In this document: one piece after another, positions 1-12,099 of the stretch
How positions within the stretch are numbered: the first letter of the stretch is position 1
Layout: each line of letters begins with the position of its first letter
Assembly (NCBI GenBank): GCA_036873755.1
Contig: JAVTVY010025210.1
Coordinates: 50,062 to 114,061, forward strand
Direction: 5' to 3'
Length of the DNA: 64,000 nucleotides
Source of the DNA: Hanleya hanleyi
Lineage: Eukaryota; Mollusca; Polyplacophora; Lepidopleurida; Hanleyidae
The notes under the pieces: generated by a model
Told to the model about the DNA's origin: nothing
Seen by the model: the letters and a program-made list of their open reading frames with translations, nothing else
The model's database searches: none
Position numbers and translations under genes: made by a program

Positions 1-119
1 TAGAACTGTTTAATAGAAACAAATAAGACCCAAAATACGTTCAATGTCGTCGTACGGTCGTGAATTACCAAGGTTTAAAACAGGGGTAAAAGCGTTCGGT
101 GTCCGCTTATTTTCGTTTA

Positions 120-905
120 GTTTGACCTAACGAAACGCGAACGGAGCTAAACGTAAACGCGTAACGAAACGCTTTCAATATTTCTTAAGATGTCATAATT
201 ATTTCGATTATCAGAACCCATTTCCCTTATCAAACGCGTTTGCTCTGATCGAAACGCGTTTATAAACGCGTTTCATGAACGCGTTTTTCCTTCGTTCAAA
301 TCGCGCAAACCAGGTCAAGAAGCCATCGTGTCGGAGTTTTCCACAACCGCTTTTTGTATTCCCTGTCCTACGAAATAAGCATCTGCGGCGTATATTTTAA
401 TATGTGTAAATGCTTGCCCTTAAGTTTGCTAATTTGCGGTGAAAACCCTGGAATCATCTCTGGTCTACTCTCTAAGTATCGAGTGTGGTTCGAGCATCCA
501 TTTTGACAAGGCCGCATCGATGTGTATTACCACGAACTTATCGCCCGGACCAACAGTTGCGCGTTTTTCTTGCGCTTACGGCTGTTGACTTGTTGGTTGA
601 AGACGCGGAGATTTGGTCATCCGTTATTCAAATATGTAGCACCCACCAAACAGTGTAAACGCCCGACGAAGCAACTGTATGGACGGTAATGTTTATTTAA
701 CAACAATCACAACAACAAAACGCGCCCATAAACGCGTTTGCGAACGCATTCGCAAAACGCGTTTCAAGCGAAACGAAACGAAAGATAAAGGAACCCACGG
801 ATGAGGAAACGCGTTTGGGAGGTATAAACGCGTTCTTTAAGAATCAACCGAAACGAATATAAAACACGTTGAGAGCGCTATTGAAACGCATTCCAAACGC
901 TAATT
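120..905. repeat. Cluster of the palindrome AAACGCGTTT
   Basis: Six perfect copies of the 10-base palindrome AAACGCGTTT occur at 232, 252, 264, 730, 755 and 807, with several one-mismatch versions around 154, 277 and 826. Spacing is irregular, so this is not a simple tandem array. No gene is visible in the first 1 kb. The core ACGCGT is the MluI cell-cycle box motif in yeast, but no function can be inferred here. Confidence 0.7.
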
Positions 906-1011
906 AACCGATAATATACGTGAAAATACCTTCTATCCCTGTAGATCCTTCCTCAAGCAGAGAAAATGCTGCGAGACACCACCGTACTAAAAATTGCAGT
1001 AGACCTCCAAA

Positions 1012-1960
1012 GTAAATACGTACATGTAATAGTTTCAGCCGACAAAATCCCAAATAATATAATATTAACCCTTCTCGGCCTGGACAGGTCCCAAAAAGCT
1101 CAGGTCTGGTAGAGTTAATTTTTAAATATTACTATTACCAGATGATGGTTCTGAAGTTAAGCCCACCATCTGCGACAGCGTCTATTTACTCCTCTACAAC
1201 ATTTGCCCTGAATGAGTTATTCAACAGGCACCAAAAGTGTTTCAGTGAAGGGATATGTGGAATATGGAATAGGTGTTTGGATTATGGACGCGGATATTCT
1301 CTGATGGACGACGGCTGGATTATGAATGACGGACTAGACGCTTGTAATTTCTCTCCAAGAAACAACGCTCACACCGATGTACCAAAACTGTACCCTACAC
1401 CCAAAATGCATAAACCACCACACAAACCAAGATCCATAGCTGGTGTAAGAAGTTGTCCGATCAAACTTATGTCCCCTTTGTTGATACGATCCCTACAGCA
1501 AGTGAAATCTTTTTGAGAAAAAATACTGCTTTACTTTTTCGAAACACACCGAGCGACGAATGTATATGGATGCTGGAAATTCTAAATATCTTGCAGAAGA
1601 ACTTGATGCAAAAGGACCCATGCTGTTCAGACACAACTACCTCAGATTTCTCTATTCTCTATATGTAATACATAAAATCACCATCAGGACCTCATAGACT
1701 CCACAGTCCATTGCTTGTATACATTGCTTGTTTGTATCGGTGTTGAAAAAATAAGGATTTTAAGGATAATGTTTTTTGTTCATAGAGTTGTTTGAATTTC
1801 TCATAAATAACGTATATTGCTAAGTTTGATAACACTATAAGCCAGTAACTTATGAATACTTCTAGGCACAGGATTTACACAAAAGGTGATAATTTCAAAG
1901 CCCGTTCCTTCTCAGTCACCAAACGCTTTATAGACGACCTTCTATGACGAATGCACACAT
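1012..1960 (+). pseudogene. Decayed Penelope-like element, reverse transcriptase part
   Basis: Translated blocks match the better preserved PLE copy at 9.1-12.1 kb in the same order. A VSADKIPNNI block sits near 1030, then the N-terminal RT region from 1142, then PTPKMHKPPHKPRSIAG near 1400. An IELFEFLINNVY block follows near 1785 and a RSFSVTKRFIDDLL block near 1900. Stops and frameshifts separate the blocks, and the segment carrying RT motifs A and B is missing or unreadable. The element is a dead retroelement clearly more diverged than the 9-13 kb copies. A short PLE end has landed inside it at about 1258-1350. Confidence 0.7.
1258..1350 (+). mobile_element. Short insertion of a PLE 3' end
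   Basis: About 92 bases match the last bases of the PLE 3' region (compare 8,695-8,790 reversed, and 4,655-4,750). Both sides continue the RT reading frame of the surrounding older copy: GIC before, PRNN after, where the intact copy reads GICLPTN. The reading frame stays open across the insert. This looks like an extremely 5'-truncated PLE insertion into an older PLE. Confidence 0.7.
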
Positions 1961-2094
1961 CGGAAAATACATAGATATAGAAAATAATTTGACAAGACTA
2001 TACCATCAGGCTAATTCTCTAAACTCTCGACGATGAATGTAATTTAAAAAATTAGAAATGTCTTTATGCTAAAGTACTTTATTTGAAAGGACGC

Positions 2095-3200
2095 ATACCA
2101 TAAGACATGTATACACGTGGAATTTCAAGACTCTCTATACAACAATCCCCCAACAAGACATTATTGCCCGCATTCTTTAGCTCTGCACATACGTCGGATA
2201 TCATTCGTGGGATGTTTCTTTGTTTATAGATTTGCTTGAATTTCTCAGTGATAATATCTATTTGGTAACACAATATATCGACAGCATGTAAGTATCCATT
2301 ATGCACCCATTCTGGCTGGGCTATATCTGTTCTCTTATGAATACGACTATAGACAGACGCTTTCCAAAACCGTCAATTCCAAAGCCCGCTCTTTCTCATT
2401 CACCAAGTCTATATAGACGATCTTCTCGTTGTGAATAATCGCTATAGATATGAAGCAGTAAACGATATATATCTACCTTCATTGGATTTGACGAACACCA
2501 CAGATAGCCCTGACGGCACTTTATATTTAGACCTATATCTCTATAAAATTGAAGTGGGCCTTCTCTCTCGTCGACTTTACGACAGAGATGATTAACTATG
2601 ATCCGTTAACTATCCCTTCCTGGAGAATAATATCCCAGTGTGACTTGCATATGGCGTATACATATCTCGCCTAGTAGCATTTGCAAAATCCTATGTGAAA
2701 TTTGACTATTTTAATCTCCGCTAAAACTTATAAACCAGATCTATTCGTCAAGCACCTCCACTCTAAATTCTCAAAATTGGCGATACATATCCCATGCCGA
2801 TACCAAAATACGAACGTAGCGAGTAAGATCTGTGGCGATACGTTTGACAACTTTTGTATAATTCCGTTTAACCCGGGGCCAGGGGACGTATGAACCCAAG
2901 ATCCTCTGTCACAATCAAAGCGTGACTGAGATACATCATTCTCTAGATAACGACTTTATAAAGAAAACCATATAGATTAAGATTTGATATTTTGGAAAAT
3001 CATCATGTCTTGCCGTCATCTGTGGAAACTGTTGACCGCTTCGCTCTTGTAGGGAAGTAGCATATGTTTATGTATACTATGATCATTTTTTAATCTGGCA
3101 ATAATGTTGTTATATGAAGTAAATCTTTGGATTACGGACGCTCTAATTATTTCATTATGTAATGTCTTTGACGCTACGTTGTGTAACGTTTTAAATTCCG
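2095..3200 (+). pseudogene. Second decayed Penelope-like element copy
   Basis: In-order remnants of the same PLE are visible. RT motif A lies near 2105 and reads WNFKTLYTTIP, so the catalytic Asp is replaced by Asn. A DVSLFIDLLEFL block is near 2210, an FTK block near 2395 and a LDLYLYK block near 2525. The C-terminal LVAFAKS block is near 2675, followed by the 3' untranslated sequence to about 3,200. It overlaps in content with the copy ending at 1,960, so the two are separate degenerate copies in tandem, as is common for PLEs. No open frame survives. Confidence 0.65.
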
Positions 3201-3707
3201 CTCAACCCGGGACTAGGGGGCACATTGACATCGTGTACCTAATATATCCATATCGTGACTGCGAATAGCTATGGCTTGCAAAATCATTTGGACTAAAGAA
3301 TATTGAGGAATGGTACGGATTTGACGATACGAACATCGGCATATGTTGGTCGCTTCTCTCTTACATGAAACTAGCCTATGTATATGTGTATATGTATATG
3401 GTTCCTCTAAGGACATCCGTTCTGATTCGACAATTATAGGCTAGGATATTGTGATGTGCGAAATACATTATTATACTCCCAATCAATTTATATGATTTTT
3501 ATCAAAATCCTTTGATAAAACGAAACTCACCGAAGCTCGTTTCATAAGGATTTGATCAAACTCGCGTGATATGAACCAGATAAATTACCACGAGTAGTGA
3601 CAACTCTCTCGACGTCAACTCAAGACGTATAGCAAGAGAGAAGATTTTATTTTGACATTCTTCTTGGGCCCTTCGCCATTTTGGCAATAAATATAAGTGC
3701 CAAGGTA

Positions 3708-4071
3708 CACAGCCAGAAAAATGGTGTTGTTTAACACTAAAAAATGGTGTTGAGCTCAACACCAATAAATGATGTTTAATTTCCACCGACACCATATATT
3801 TCAACCACCAATTATTGGTGTTGGCCAACACCATAAATTGATGTTAAGCCAGTATTAGCATTAGTCAGTGAACACCAAAATATGGTGTCGAACCATTTTC
3901 AACACCATTGATTGGTGTTGACTAACACCATTATTTGGTGTTGAACTGGCCTGAACACCATTGTTTAGTCTTCACACTGGTCAACACCATTTCTCAACAC
4001 CTCTTTAAGGTGCTGACGAGATCTCAGCACCAAAAAAGGATGTTGGGCCAACACCATTTTTTCTGGCTGTG
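3708..4071. mobile_element. MITE with TA flanks and repeated TGGTGTT palindromes
   Basis: Inverted ends CACAGCCAGAAAAATGGTGT and its complement bound a 364-bp unit. TA dinucleotides flank it at 3706-3707 and 4072-4073, the target duplication typical of Tc1/mariner-type elements. The interior is almost entirely TGGTGTT...AACACCA inverted motifs, so several alternative hairpins are possible. It has no coding capacity. The superfamily call rests only on the TA flanks. Confidence 0.65.
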
Positions 4072-4244
4072 TAAGCTGTAATCCAGAGTAAATCTGAGTT
4101 TTTCGGTCAGATAGCTGAATCGTCAGCTGCAATCAACAGTTTTGAATGATATACTATTATTCATTGTCATTTGATATGAGTACTCAGTCGTCTAGAGATG
4201 CCGGGTGAGTTCCGGTAAACGAAAGGTAACAAAGTCCCTTAAGA

Positions 4245-4760
4245 TAGAGTTGAGGATATCATGTGGGTTTTGGCGATACATATCGCATGCTGATAGCAAA
4301 ATACGAGCGTAGCGTGCAAGATCTATGGCGTTACGTGTCGTAACTTGTGTCTGATTCCGCTAAACCTGGGGCTAGGGGCCGTATGAAGCCATGTACTTCA
4401 AGATCTTCATGGTTCTCATATGAACAGTCACAATCAAAGCCTGACTGAGATACATCATTCTTTAGATGACGACTTTACAACGAATATTATGGATTAAGAA
4501 TACTGATCAGCGATACGGATTTGATATTTTTGGAACATCATGATGTCTTGCCGGCATCATTGAAAACTGTTGACCGCTTCGCTCTTGCAGGAAACAAGCC
4601 TATGTGTATGTGCACTATGATTGTCTTTATGAATTTGGTGCTAATACTGTTATATGGAATATGGAGTAGGTCTTTGGATTATGGACGCGGATATTTTTTA
4701 ATGGACGACGGCTGATTTATGAATGACGGAGCAGACGCTTGTAATTTTCAACACATTATA
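4245..4760 (+). mobile_element. 3' fragment of a Penelope-like element
   Basis: It begins in the last codons of the RT ORF (TYRM/LIAKYERSV-like codons near 4,280). It continues through the same 3' untranslated region as the 9-kb copy and ends at the conserved terminal sequence GACGCTTGTAATT. A short deletion after GACGGCTG is visible near 4,710. It is 5'-truncated and non-coding. Confidence 0.75.
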
Positions 4761-5290
4761 CCATTTCATTTTCAAATAGCGTATCAGGATTCATGAACTT
4801 TTAACCAGCAATTACCCCAAAACCACTGTGTCGGGTATATATCTCCGGTCTAAGCTAGTTGATCAGATCAGTTTTATTGTGTTGGACGGAAAAGAATGGA
4901 AATAAATTTGCGCTCGAGACAAATGGTTGCCGTTTCGCTCGTTTCAGCTGATAGTAATGCGATGGAGAGAACATATAACCGGCGTCAATTAGAGAGTAAG
5001 AGGCAATTTTTTGAGAGCGGGGAAATGGGCGAATTAGAATAGTACAGTATAGTAATAGTATTAGACCTCTTAAGGAGAGAACATTTGTTGTTGAGTCATG
5101 TGGCGCCAGACAACTTTTCCCACCTCTTGCATATCTCTCCAATTTAACGTTATAGGGAATTCATTCTCTTTCCCAACAAATCTACATTTACAGGTTTTAA
5201 CTTCAAGGACAGCTGAGTACATATCATTATATTTTTTCGTCAAGAATGTTTTTTTTTATAAATTGATCGACAATCACTGTTAAAGTATAG
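4761..5290. repeat. Dispersed repeat shared with 40.9-41.7 kb
   Basis: This segment is clearly similar, in the same orientation, to 41,230-41,700. Shared stretches include GCGCTCGAGACAAAT and AGAGTAAGAGGCAATTTT-like blocks. It has no credible coding frame; the short ORFs here are not conserved in the other copy. The repeat class is unknown. A related piece is present inverted near 37,590-37,640. Confidence 0.6.
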
Positions 5291-5303
5291 CATTGTAAGA
5301 AAC

Positions 5304-5574
5304 TTAAAGGAGAAGAAACATGTGACTAATGTATACACTGAACGAAAGATCTATCTCCCCGTATCCATCATGTAAGCAAATACTTTTTGCGATTTTCTAC
5401 CGCCGATCCATTCATATCAAAACATCAAAAACTGGAGCTTGTGGACAGATTCATACGTGCCGCCATTACAACAGCTTGCATCTATTTGAACCAATCAGAA
5501 ATGCCGAAAACATATTGTGCGCATCGCTGCGTGACATCAGCCGGGCTCATACTCACTTCCGCCCTGTACGTTAA
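5304..5574. mobile_element. End fragment of the THAP-type DNA transposon
   Basis: It starts TTAAAGGAGAAGAAACATGT and is similar, inverted, to 36,342-36,610. The two share the about 90-bp terminal inverted repeat plus about 170 bp of subterminal sequence. TTAA occurs at both edges of the fragment. The two ends are not inverted repeats of each other, so this is probably one end of the larger element seen at 35.3-36.6 kb rather than a complete MITE. Confidence 0.55.
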
Positions 5575-6749
5575 AGTAGGAGTTGCTTTTCGCCTGATTC
5601 GCCTATGACGTCACTGTGACGTCACATCCGTGTCAAAAGTTCAAAGGTCATAGGTCACATCCGGGTCAAAAGAACAAAGGTCACTTCCGGTGACGTCAGT
5701 CCCAGCGATAAGGCTGTTACCCCAGTGAGTCCCAATGTCAATCTTCCGAAAGATGGTCCCCAAAAATATCGGCAGCACTATGCCCAGCCTAAATGGCAAG
5801 TGGGGAACCCTCAGTGTCTCCATACAGGTTTCCCCAAAACCGTATTGGCACGAAAAAAATACATGAAACCATGGGAAGAAAGACTTATAGTAATAAACAT
5901 AATCTATAGTTGGTGTACGATGTTATTATGACCAGTCTATGCTCAGTGCGACCTCAGGGTCGAGCGTTTATTGTCCAGTATATCTTCGAAAAAAATAAAC
6001 ATACAAATTGGCGGCGCTTGCTTTGGGGATTCCTCTTTTGGTATCCATGGTGCTGCCCTCTGGAAGCAAGGAAGACAACTCTGACAGGGCGAACCCTCTG
6101 TAGGGCAAATGCCGAGTCATCTCTCCTGATTCGCACATTTGCATCTTTACGGGAAATGCCTGTATGGGGTATAGGGGTGGTCATTTCTTTTTTGTGGATT
6201 TTACTATGGGTTGTGGGATCTTGTTTTTCACGTCTCACCACGTAGAACACGATGGGAGGGGTCTAGAAGCTAAACGGTGAATTGTTTTGAAAAGTTCACG
6301 GAGGTCTGAATAGGCCCATAGGCCTACTGGCTCAGTGAACAGGGTCATTGCGATATGGGTTGTGGGATCTTGTTTTTCCCGTCTCATCACGTAGAACACG
6401 ATGGGCGGGGTCCCGAAGCGATTGGTTGAAATTTTTTAAAAAGTCACTATGCGCATGCGTAGCGGATAAATAGCGCTGGGTGGACGTTTTGAGGTCTAGG
6501 TGAGCCCCTAGTGGTCCGATTGGGTCGTATAATGTCTTATTTTGAAACTCTCGTGGAGGAGCATCCGAATGGTCTAATGTATTGTTCGTTTTCATTATTC
6601 TGCGCAGGCACAGTCTGGCCGTAGCATAGAAAGCAGTTATTTTGGGGGTTCTTTTGGGGTAGAGATGGACCATCCGTGGTTCAAATGGACCGTGTCGGGT
6701 ATCAATGTGAAGCTCTCGTGGGGTTAAGTCAGAATGGCGCGTTTTTTAT

Positions 6750-7520
6750 TGCATGTCGCGTCAATTTGCGCATGCGCAGTTGGGTGTAGTAAGTAAAATG
6801 GTCATTTTCGGGGTGCGTAGGGGTGTGTTTGGGGTAGAGATGGATCATCCTTGGTTCGAATGTGTCGTGTGGGGTGTCATTTTGTACCCCGATTTGGGGG
6901 TTGTCCTCAGCATCTGTGACGTCATCGGTGACGTCATCAGTACGACTAGTAGCGAAAGTGGACATTATGGGGAAGTGACGGAAGGTATTTGGGTAGAGAT
7001 GGATCATCCATGCACCGAATGAGGGGTGTCATTTTGTAGCTCTCAGGGTGTAGACCCAGATCTGATGGATGTCCACAGCATCTCTGACGTCATCGGTGAC
7101 GTCAGCAGTGCGAGTAGTAGAGAAAGCGGGCATTTTGGGGGTGTAGAGGAAGGTATTTGGTATAGAGATGTCATTTTGTAGCTCCCGGGGTGTCGACCAC
7201 TATTTGAGGCATGTTCTCAGCATCTGTGACGTCATCGGTGACGTCATCAGTACGAGTAGTAGCGAAGTTGGCATTTTGGGGAAGTGAAGGAGGGTATTTG
7301 GTGTAGAGATGGACCATCCTTGGTCCGAATGCGTCGTGTGAGGTGTCATCTTGTAGCCCTCGTGATGTAGACCACGATTCGAGGGATGTTCACGTCATCT
7401 GTGACGTCATTGGTGATGTCATCAGTAGGAGTAGTAGCCAATGTGGACAGTTTGGGGGTGTGAAGGAAGATGTTTGGGGTAGAGATGGACCATTCGCGGT
7501 CTAAATGCGTCGGGTGAGGT
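6750..7520. repeat. Polinton subterminal repeat array, left arm
   Basis: About four to five units of roughly 160-210 bp. Each contains AGAGATGGACCATCC-like, GTGAGGTGTCATTTTGTAG-like and GTGACGTCATCGGTGACGTC segments followed by GTAGTAGCGAAAGTGG. The same unit is found inverted at 14.1-15.1 kb and direct at 61.8-62.5 kb. The palindrome TGACGTCA recurs in most units. Short ORFs across it are repeat artefacts. Confidence 0.8.
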
Positions 7521-7734
7521 GTCATCTTGTAGCAACGCCTACCAATGCTTAGCGCTTCAACGCCCTGGTGAACTAGCCCTGAAGCTCTTATTTTCTAGAT
7601 ATTCTATGGAATTGACACTAATTCATCGAAATGCGGTAACGCCCGTCAACGCCTGTCGTTACGTCTTAACGCCCTAGCTTATCGCCTTGAGGCCATGATG
7701 TAGACAGATGAGAGAACAACAACAACAAGGATGA

Positions 7735-7806
7735 GAGATCAATCATTTTATTCTCCCCAATGGTACATCATACCCACTCCGGGGGAACCGCGTTGGGTAT
7801 GTTTAC
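7735..7806 (-). terminator. Polinton 3'-end module with hairpin and AATAAA
   Basis: Read on the minus strand: an inverted repeat around ACCCAACGC...GTGGGT with a C-rich loop, then GATGTACCATTGGGGAG and AATAAA. The same arrangement lies downstream of the zinc-finger gene in both Polintons and downstream of the packaging ATPase. Here it has lost its gene. AATAAA is the animal polyadenylation signal; a role for the stem is inferred. Confidence 0.55.
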
Positions 7807-7906
7807 AATTCAAGCAGGCTCATTTGGCGCTGCATCTGTCATATTCGTTCTTGCTCGTTAGATGTATTCTCGGCTGCTGTTGTCCATTTAGAAGCGGTAC
7901 TTTCAG

Positions 7907-8560
7907 AATTTGGGACACTAGTTAATCCCTATATGTACAGACACCACCACACACCACTATTACCACCACCACACACTACCGCACACCACCTCCACCACCA
8001 TCGGTGTGAGTGAGTGAGTGAGTGAGTGAGTGTGTGAGTGAGTGAATGAGTGTGTGTGTGAGTGAGTGAGTGAGGGAGTGAGTGAGTGAGATCTCAGAGC
8101 TCGGAAGTGATGTCATCGTACGCATGCGCATGCATCTGTGGAGCACCAGCACCCTGGTGTACCCTATGCCCTATGGGCTATAGGATACAGTGTGCGCCGG
8201 TGGAGCACCAGCACTCTGGTATACCCTATGCCCTACGGTCTATAGGATGCAGGGTGCGCCACAGACGCGTGCGCATGCCTACGATGACGTCACTTCCGAG
8301 CTCTGAGCGCTGTGGAGCACCAGCACCCTGGTGTACCCTATGCCCTACGGGTTATAGAGTACAGGGTGCGCCACAGATGCGTGCGTATGCGTACGATGAC
8401 GTCACTTCCGAGGTCTGAGCGCTCACTCACTCACACACACACTCACACACACTCACTCACTCACTCATACCGGTGGTGGTGTTGGTGTGTGGTAGTGTGT
8501 GATGGTGGTAATAGTGGTGTGTGGTGGTGTCTGTACATATAGGAATTAACTCGTGTCCCA
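7907..8560. repeat. Centre of the giant palindrome with simple repeats
   Basis: GAATTTGGGACAC at 7,907 pairs with its near complement ending at 8,560. Between them are matching CCACCA-rich and GTGAGTGAG-rich stretches, inverted about an axis near 8,236. The core holds three copies of a segment with GGAGCACCAGCACCCTGGTG followed by TACCCTATGCCCTA and GGGTGCGCCACAG. TGACGTCA and GCGCATGC motifs lie beside them. It is non-coding. Confidence 0.75.
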
Positions 8561-9099
8561 AATTCCGAAAGGACGGCTTCTGGTTGGACAAGAGCAGCCG
8601 AGAATACATCTAACGAGCAAGAACGAATATCACAGATACAGCGCCAAATGGCGGCTTCTGAGTGGACAAGAGCCTATTTGAATTGTGAACATACCCAATT
8701 ACAAGCGTCTAGTCCGTCATTCATAATCCAGCCGTCGTCCATTAGAGAATATCCGCGTCCATAATCCAAAGACCTATTCCATATTCCATATAACAGTATT
8801 AGCACCAAATTCAAAAAGACAATCATAGTATACATAAACATAGGCTTGTTTCCTGCAAGAGAGAAGCGGTTAACAGTTTTCAATGATGCCGGCAAGACAT
8901 CATGATGTTCCAAAAATATCAAATCCGTATCGCTGATCAGTATTCTTAATCCATAATATTCGTTGTAAGGTCGTCATCTAAAGAATGATGTATCTCAGTC
9001 ACGCTTTGATTGTGACTGTTCATATGAGTACCATGAGGATCTTTAAGTACATGGGTTCATACGGCCCCTAGCCCCGGGTTAAGCGGAATTAGACACAAG

Positions 9100-12091
9100 T
9101 TACGAAACGTAGCGCCATAGATCTTGCACGCTACGTTCGTATTTTGCTATCAGCATGCGATATGTATCGCCAAATTTGAGAAACTTTGAGTGGAGGCGCT
9201 TGGTGGAATAGCCCTGTTTTATAAGTTTCTGCAACAATGTTTTGTGACGTTGATTAAAATCATCACATCTAACACAGGATCTAGCAAATGCTACTAAGCG
9301 AGATATGTATACGCCATATGCAGGTCCCACTGGAATATTACTATCCAGAAAGGGATAGTTTACGATGTCGAAATTGTAATCATCTCTTTTGTCATAAAGT
9401 CGACGAGAGAGAATGCACGATTCATTTTTATAGACATAGAGATCTAAATAAGATGTGCCTGTAGGGCTATCTGTAGTTTCCTTCAAATCCAGTGAAGGTG
9501 GATATATATCCTTCACTGCGTCAATTATATAGCGATTATCCACAGCGAGAAGATCGTCTATATAGCGTTTGGTGAATGAGAAGGAACGGGCTTTGAATGG
9601 ATCGGTTTTTGAAAGCGCCTGCATATAGTCATATTCATAAGAGAACAGATACAGGTCAGCCAACAGGGGTGCACAATTAGTACCCATTGGAATACCTATA
9701 TGCTGCTGATATATTGTGTTGCCAAATTTCACATAGATATTTTTAATGAGAAATTCAAGCAACTCTATAAACATAGAAACATCCCATGAATGATATCTCT
9801 TGTATGTAGTCGAGCTAAAGAATGCTTTATGGCTTCCGACATTAATATATCTACGATCAGTTTTCTTGAACACAGATACTATTAATGAACTTACACGGCC
9901 AATAAGGTCCTGATGAGGGATTGTAGTATAGAGAGTCGAGAAATCCCATGTGGATACATGTCTGTACGGTATGTGACCTTTAGCATCAAGTTCTTCCGTA
10001 AGACATTTTGAGTTTTTCAATATCCACATACATTCAACGCCAGAGTTCTTAGAAATAGTGGCGCAATACCTTTCCCAAAATGCTTTTACCTCCTGAAGGG
10101 CCCTCGTCAATAAGGTTGAAAGAAGCTTGGTGGTGCAGCTTCTAGAACCAGCTATGAATCTAGCTTTGTATGGTGATTTATGCATTTTGGGAGTCCAGTA
10201 TATTTTTGGTATGTCGTTATGATTGGTTGGAAGACAAATACCTCTTTCCCTGAGAAACTTTTTGTGATTGTTAAATAAATCTTCCAGATTAAATGCAGTT
10301 TGGGAGTAAGTAGAGGTATTTGATGAAGATATGTCTACACTCAATTCTTTAACCAGCACCTGGTAATAGTAATATTTACATATGAATATTATATTATTCG
10401 GAGCTTTGTCTGCTGGGACTATGACGAATTTACTCTGGAGATTTGCTAGAACTTCTTGCGAATTTTATTTTCTCAGTACTTGTTTTACTTGGGGAAGAGT
10501 ACTTCTGTCAATATGGCGGATTGTTCCAACGACCTTGCTCTTGGTGAGGTCCAGCCAATCAGCGAGTACTGTAGGTTCAACTTTTTCTCGCTTAGACCAA
10601 TCAATAACGTACTGTTCTAATGCAGACAGGACTATCTTCTGGTCGGCCTTGAGATTTATTCTTCTTGGCTCTCTATATTTAGGTCCTTTCATCAGGAGTA
10701 ATTTCAGATCCTTATCACTCACCACATCAAGGTCACCAGTCACAATATGTTTGCACAGTGTATAGATAAAGTTCGACAATTCACAATCACAACTATAGCC
10801 TCCTGACGTGTATAAGTTCCAGTCAAACTCCTTGACAGCATTGGAGTAATTGAATATTTTGGTGGCTATAGATTTAGTATACTTATATGAAATGCAAGGA
10901 GGTTCTGTGAACTTGAAATAGTTTGGTACAGCGTTGCGTACCTCTGAATCATTCAGGATTCGAGGTAAAATAATGATGTCCAGTCCTTTATCTAAGTAGT
11001 TGAGTTTCAAGAAAAACCGATCTTGAGATGTTTCGATTATGTTCACTGGACGATACAACCGAAAATACGCTATATCTTGACATACTTTACTGATTTTTGA
11101 TGGTATTATATTTCCTGAAGACGCAGATTGTTGTATATCTCTGGCTATTTGATTTAAAGCTCTCAGAGGTAACGCATACAGAACTGTACGTACGCTATGT
11201 ATACTATTGGGTGCGTTAGTTAAACCCACTAAGTAATTTAAAGTAATATGATCGTGAATCATCGAACTATTAAACTTTCGCCAACCATGGCTGCGTTGTG
11301 TCCGTTGATGGGGTTTAAATAGTTGTGTAATGTTGGATATATTTGAGCGGCGGTTTGTAGCATTGCCGAACCCACTGACATTATCATTTAAACCAAACCG
11401 AAACACTGACCCAAGTTCTAGCATCCAGAATAATTCCCGCTCTCGGATTTTTCTCTCAAATCCAAAGGGGGAATCCTTAGTAGATGGATAGACGACGTCT
11501 ATGATCTGAATACTAAAGTTATCCCAGCCATGGTCGGGTCCAGAAAAATGTCTACCCATAAGCAATTGCTTTTTCCTAACGGATTTTCTGTGACCGTTCA
11601 CCCTAAGATGGAGTCTTTGGGTGGTATTGCCAACATACTGTTGACCACACTTCTTACAGCAAAACTAAATAAATACAGTTTGTAGTAGAACAACTAAGAT
11701 CAACATACGAGTTGACAAAATATGAGTTACCAGTTAATGCGGAACTAAATGAAGCTGACGTATTAAAGAGTGGACGCGTGAGACATCCACGATGTCCACA
11801 CTTAGAAATTTTGAAATTATTACATGTAGAATTCGGTGCTAAACAATCATCAAGCGCAATATTACAAGGTTTGATGTCGTGGCCTTGCTTTGCTGTCAGA
11901 AATATATCTGTCATTTGGATTGAAAAAGGTCTTAGTGTATTTCGAACTATTAGAGACTCGGCCGAGAAACCTGCACTAAGGTTCCTCGGGTCTGTCTTAA
12001 TATTATTTCTTTGTATTGTATCCATTATGAGTGTTGGGTGTGCAGGGGCCCGGCCTCGGGGACAACTTGTCCACCAGCAGAATCCAGGCAT
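9100..12091 (-). pseudogene. PLE ORF: GIY-YIG endonuclease plus reverse transcriptase (two lesions)
   Basis: Encodes the PLE replication protein. The N-terminal part (12,091-11,590) has a Cys-rich stretch (KCGHRGC) and the GIY-YIG core: CIYLV, then a Cys-rich turn and QQYVGNT, then RLHLRVNGHR. The RT follows from about 10,460. Motif A is STWDFSTLYTTIP, motif B is GIPMGTNCAPLLADLY and motif C is YIDD, so all three catalytic Asp are present. GIY-YIG before RT is the permuted order described for Naiad/Chlamys PLEs; Penelope/Neptune types have it at the C terminus. One extra T near 11,656 shifts the frame inside the GIY-YIG core, and one in-frame TAA sits at 10,465-10,467 where the second copy is open. 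The frame starts about 10 bases from the junction with the upstream copy, so the true N terminus may be lost. Confidence 0.8.
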
Positions 12092-12099
12092 ACACAGGT

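Noticed and set aside
5308..5570. A complete 263-bp TTAA MITE
   Set aside because: Its two ends are not inverted repeats; comparison with 36,342-36,610 shows it is one end of a larger element.
5954..6250. 98-codon minus-strand frame and its mirror at 15,610-15,822 in the palindrome arms
   Set aside because: The two arms keep different lengths and frames, with no recognisable domain; similarity comes from the inverted duplication.
8086..8542. Open frames of 110 and 76 codons with repeated GAPAPWCTLCP-type peptides
   Set aside because: They are translations of the direct and inverted repeats at the palindrome centre and simple GTGA/CTCA tracts.
8695..9099. Hammerhead ribozyme in the PLE 3' region, expected from other PLEs
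   Set aside because: I searched by eye for CTGANGA followed by a stem and GAAA on both strands; candidates such as CTGATCAGCGATAC break the required core. A covariance search would be decisive.
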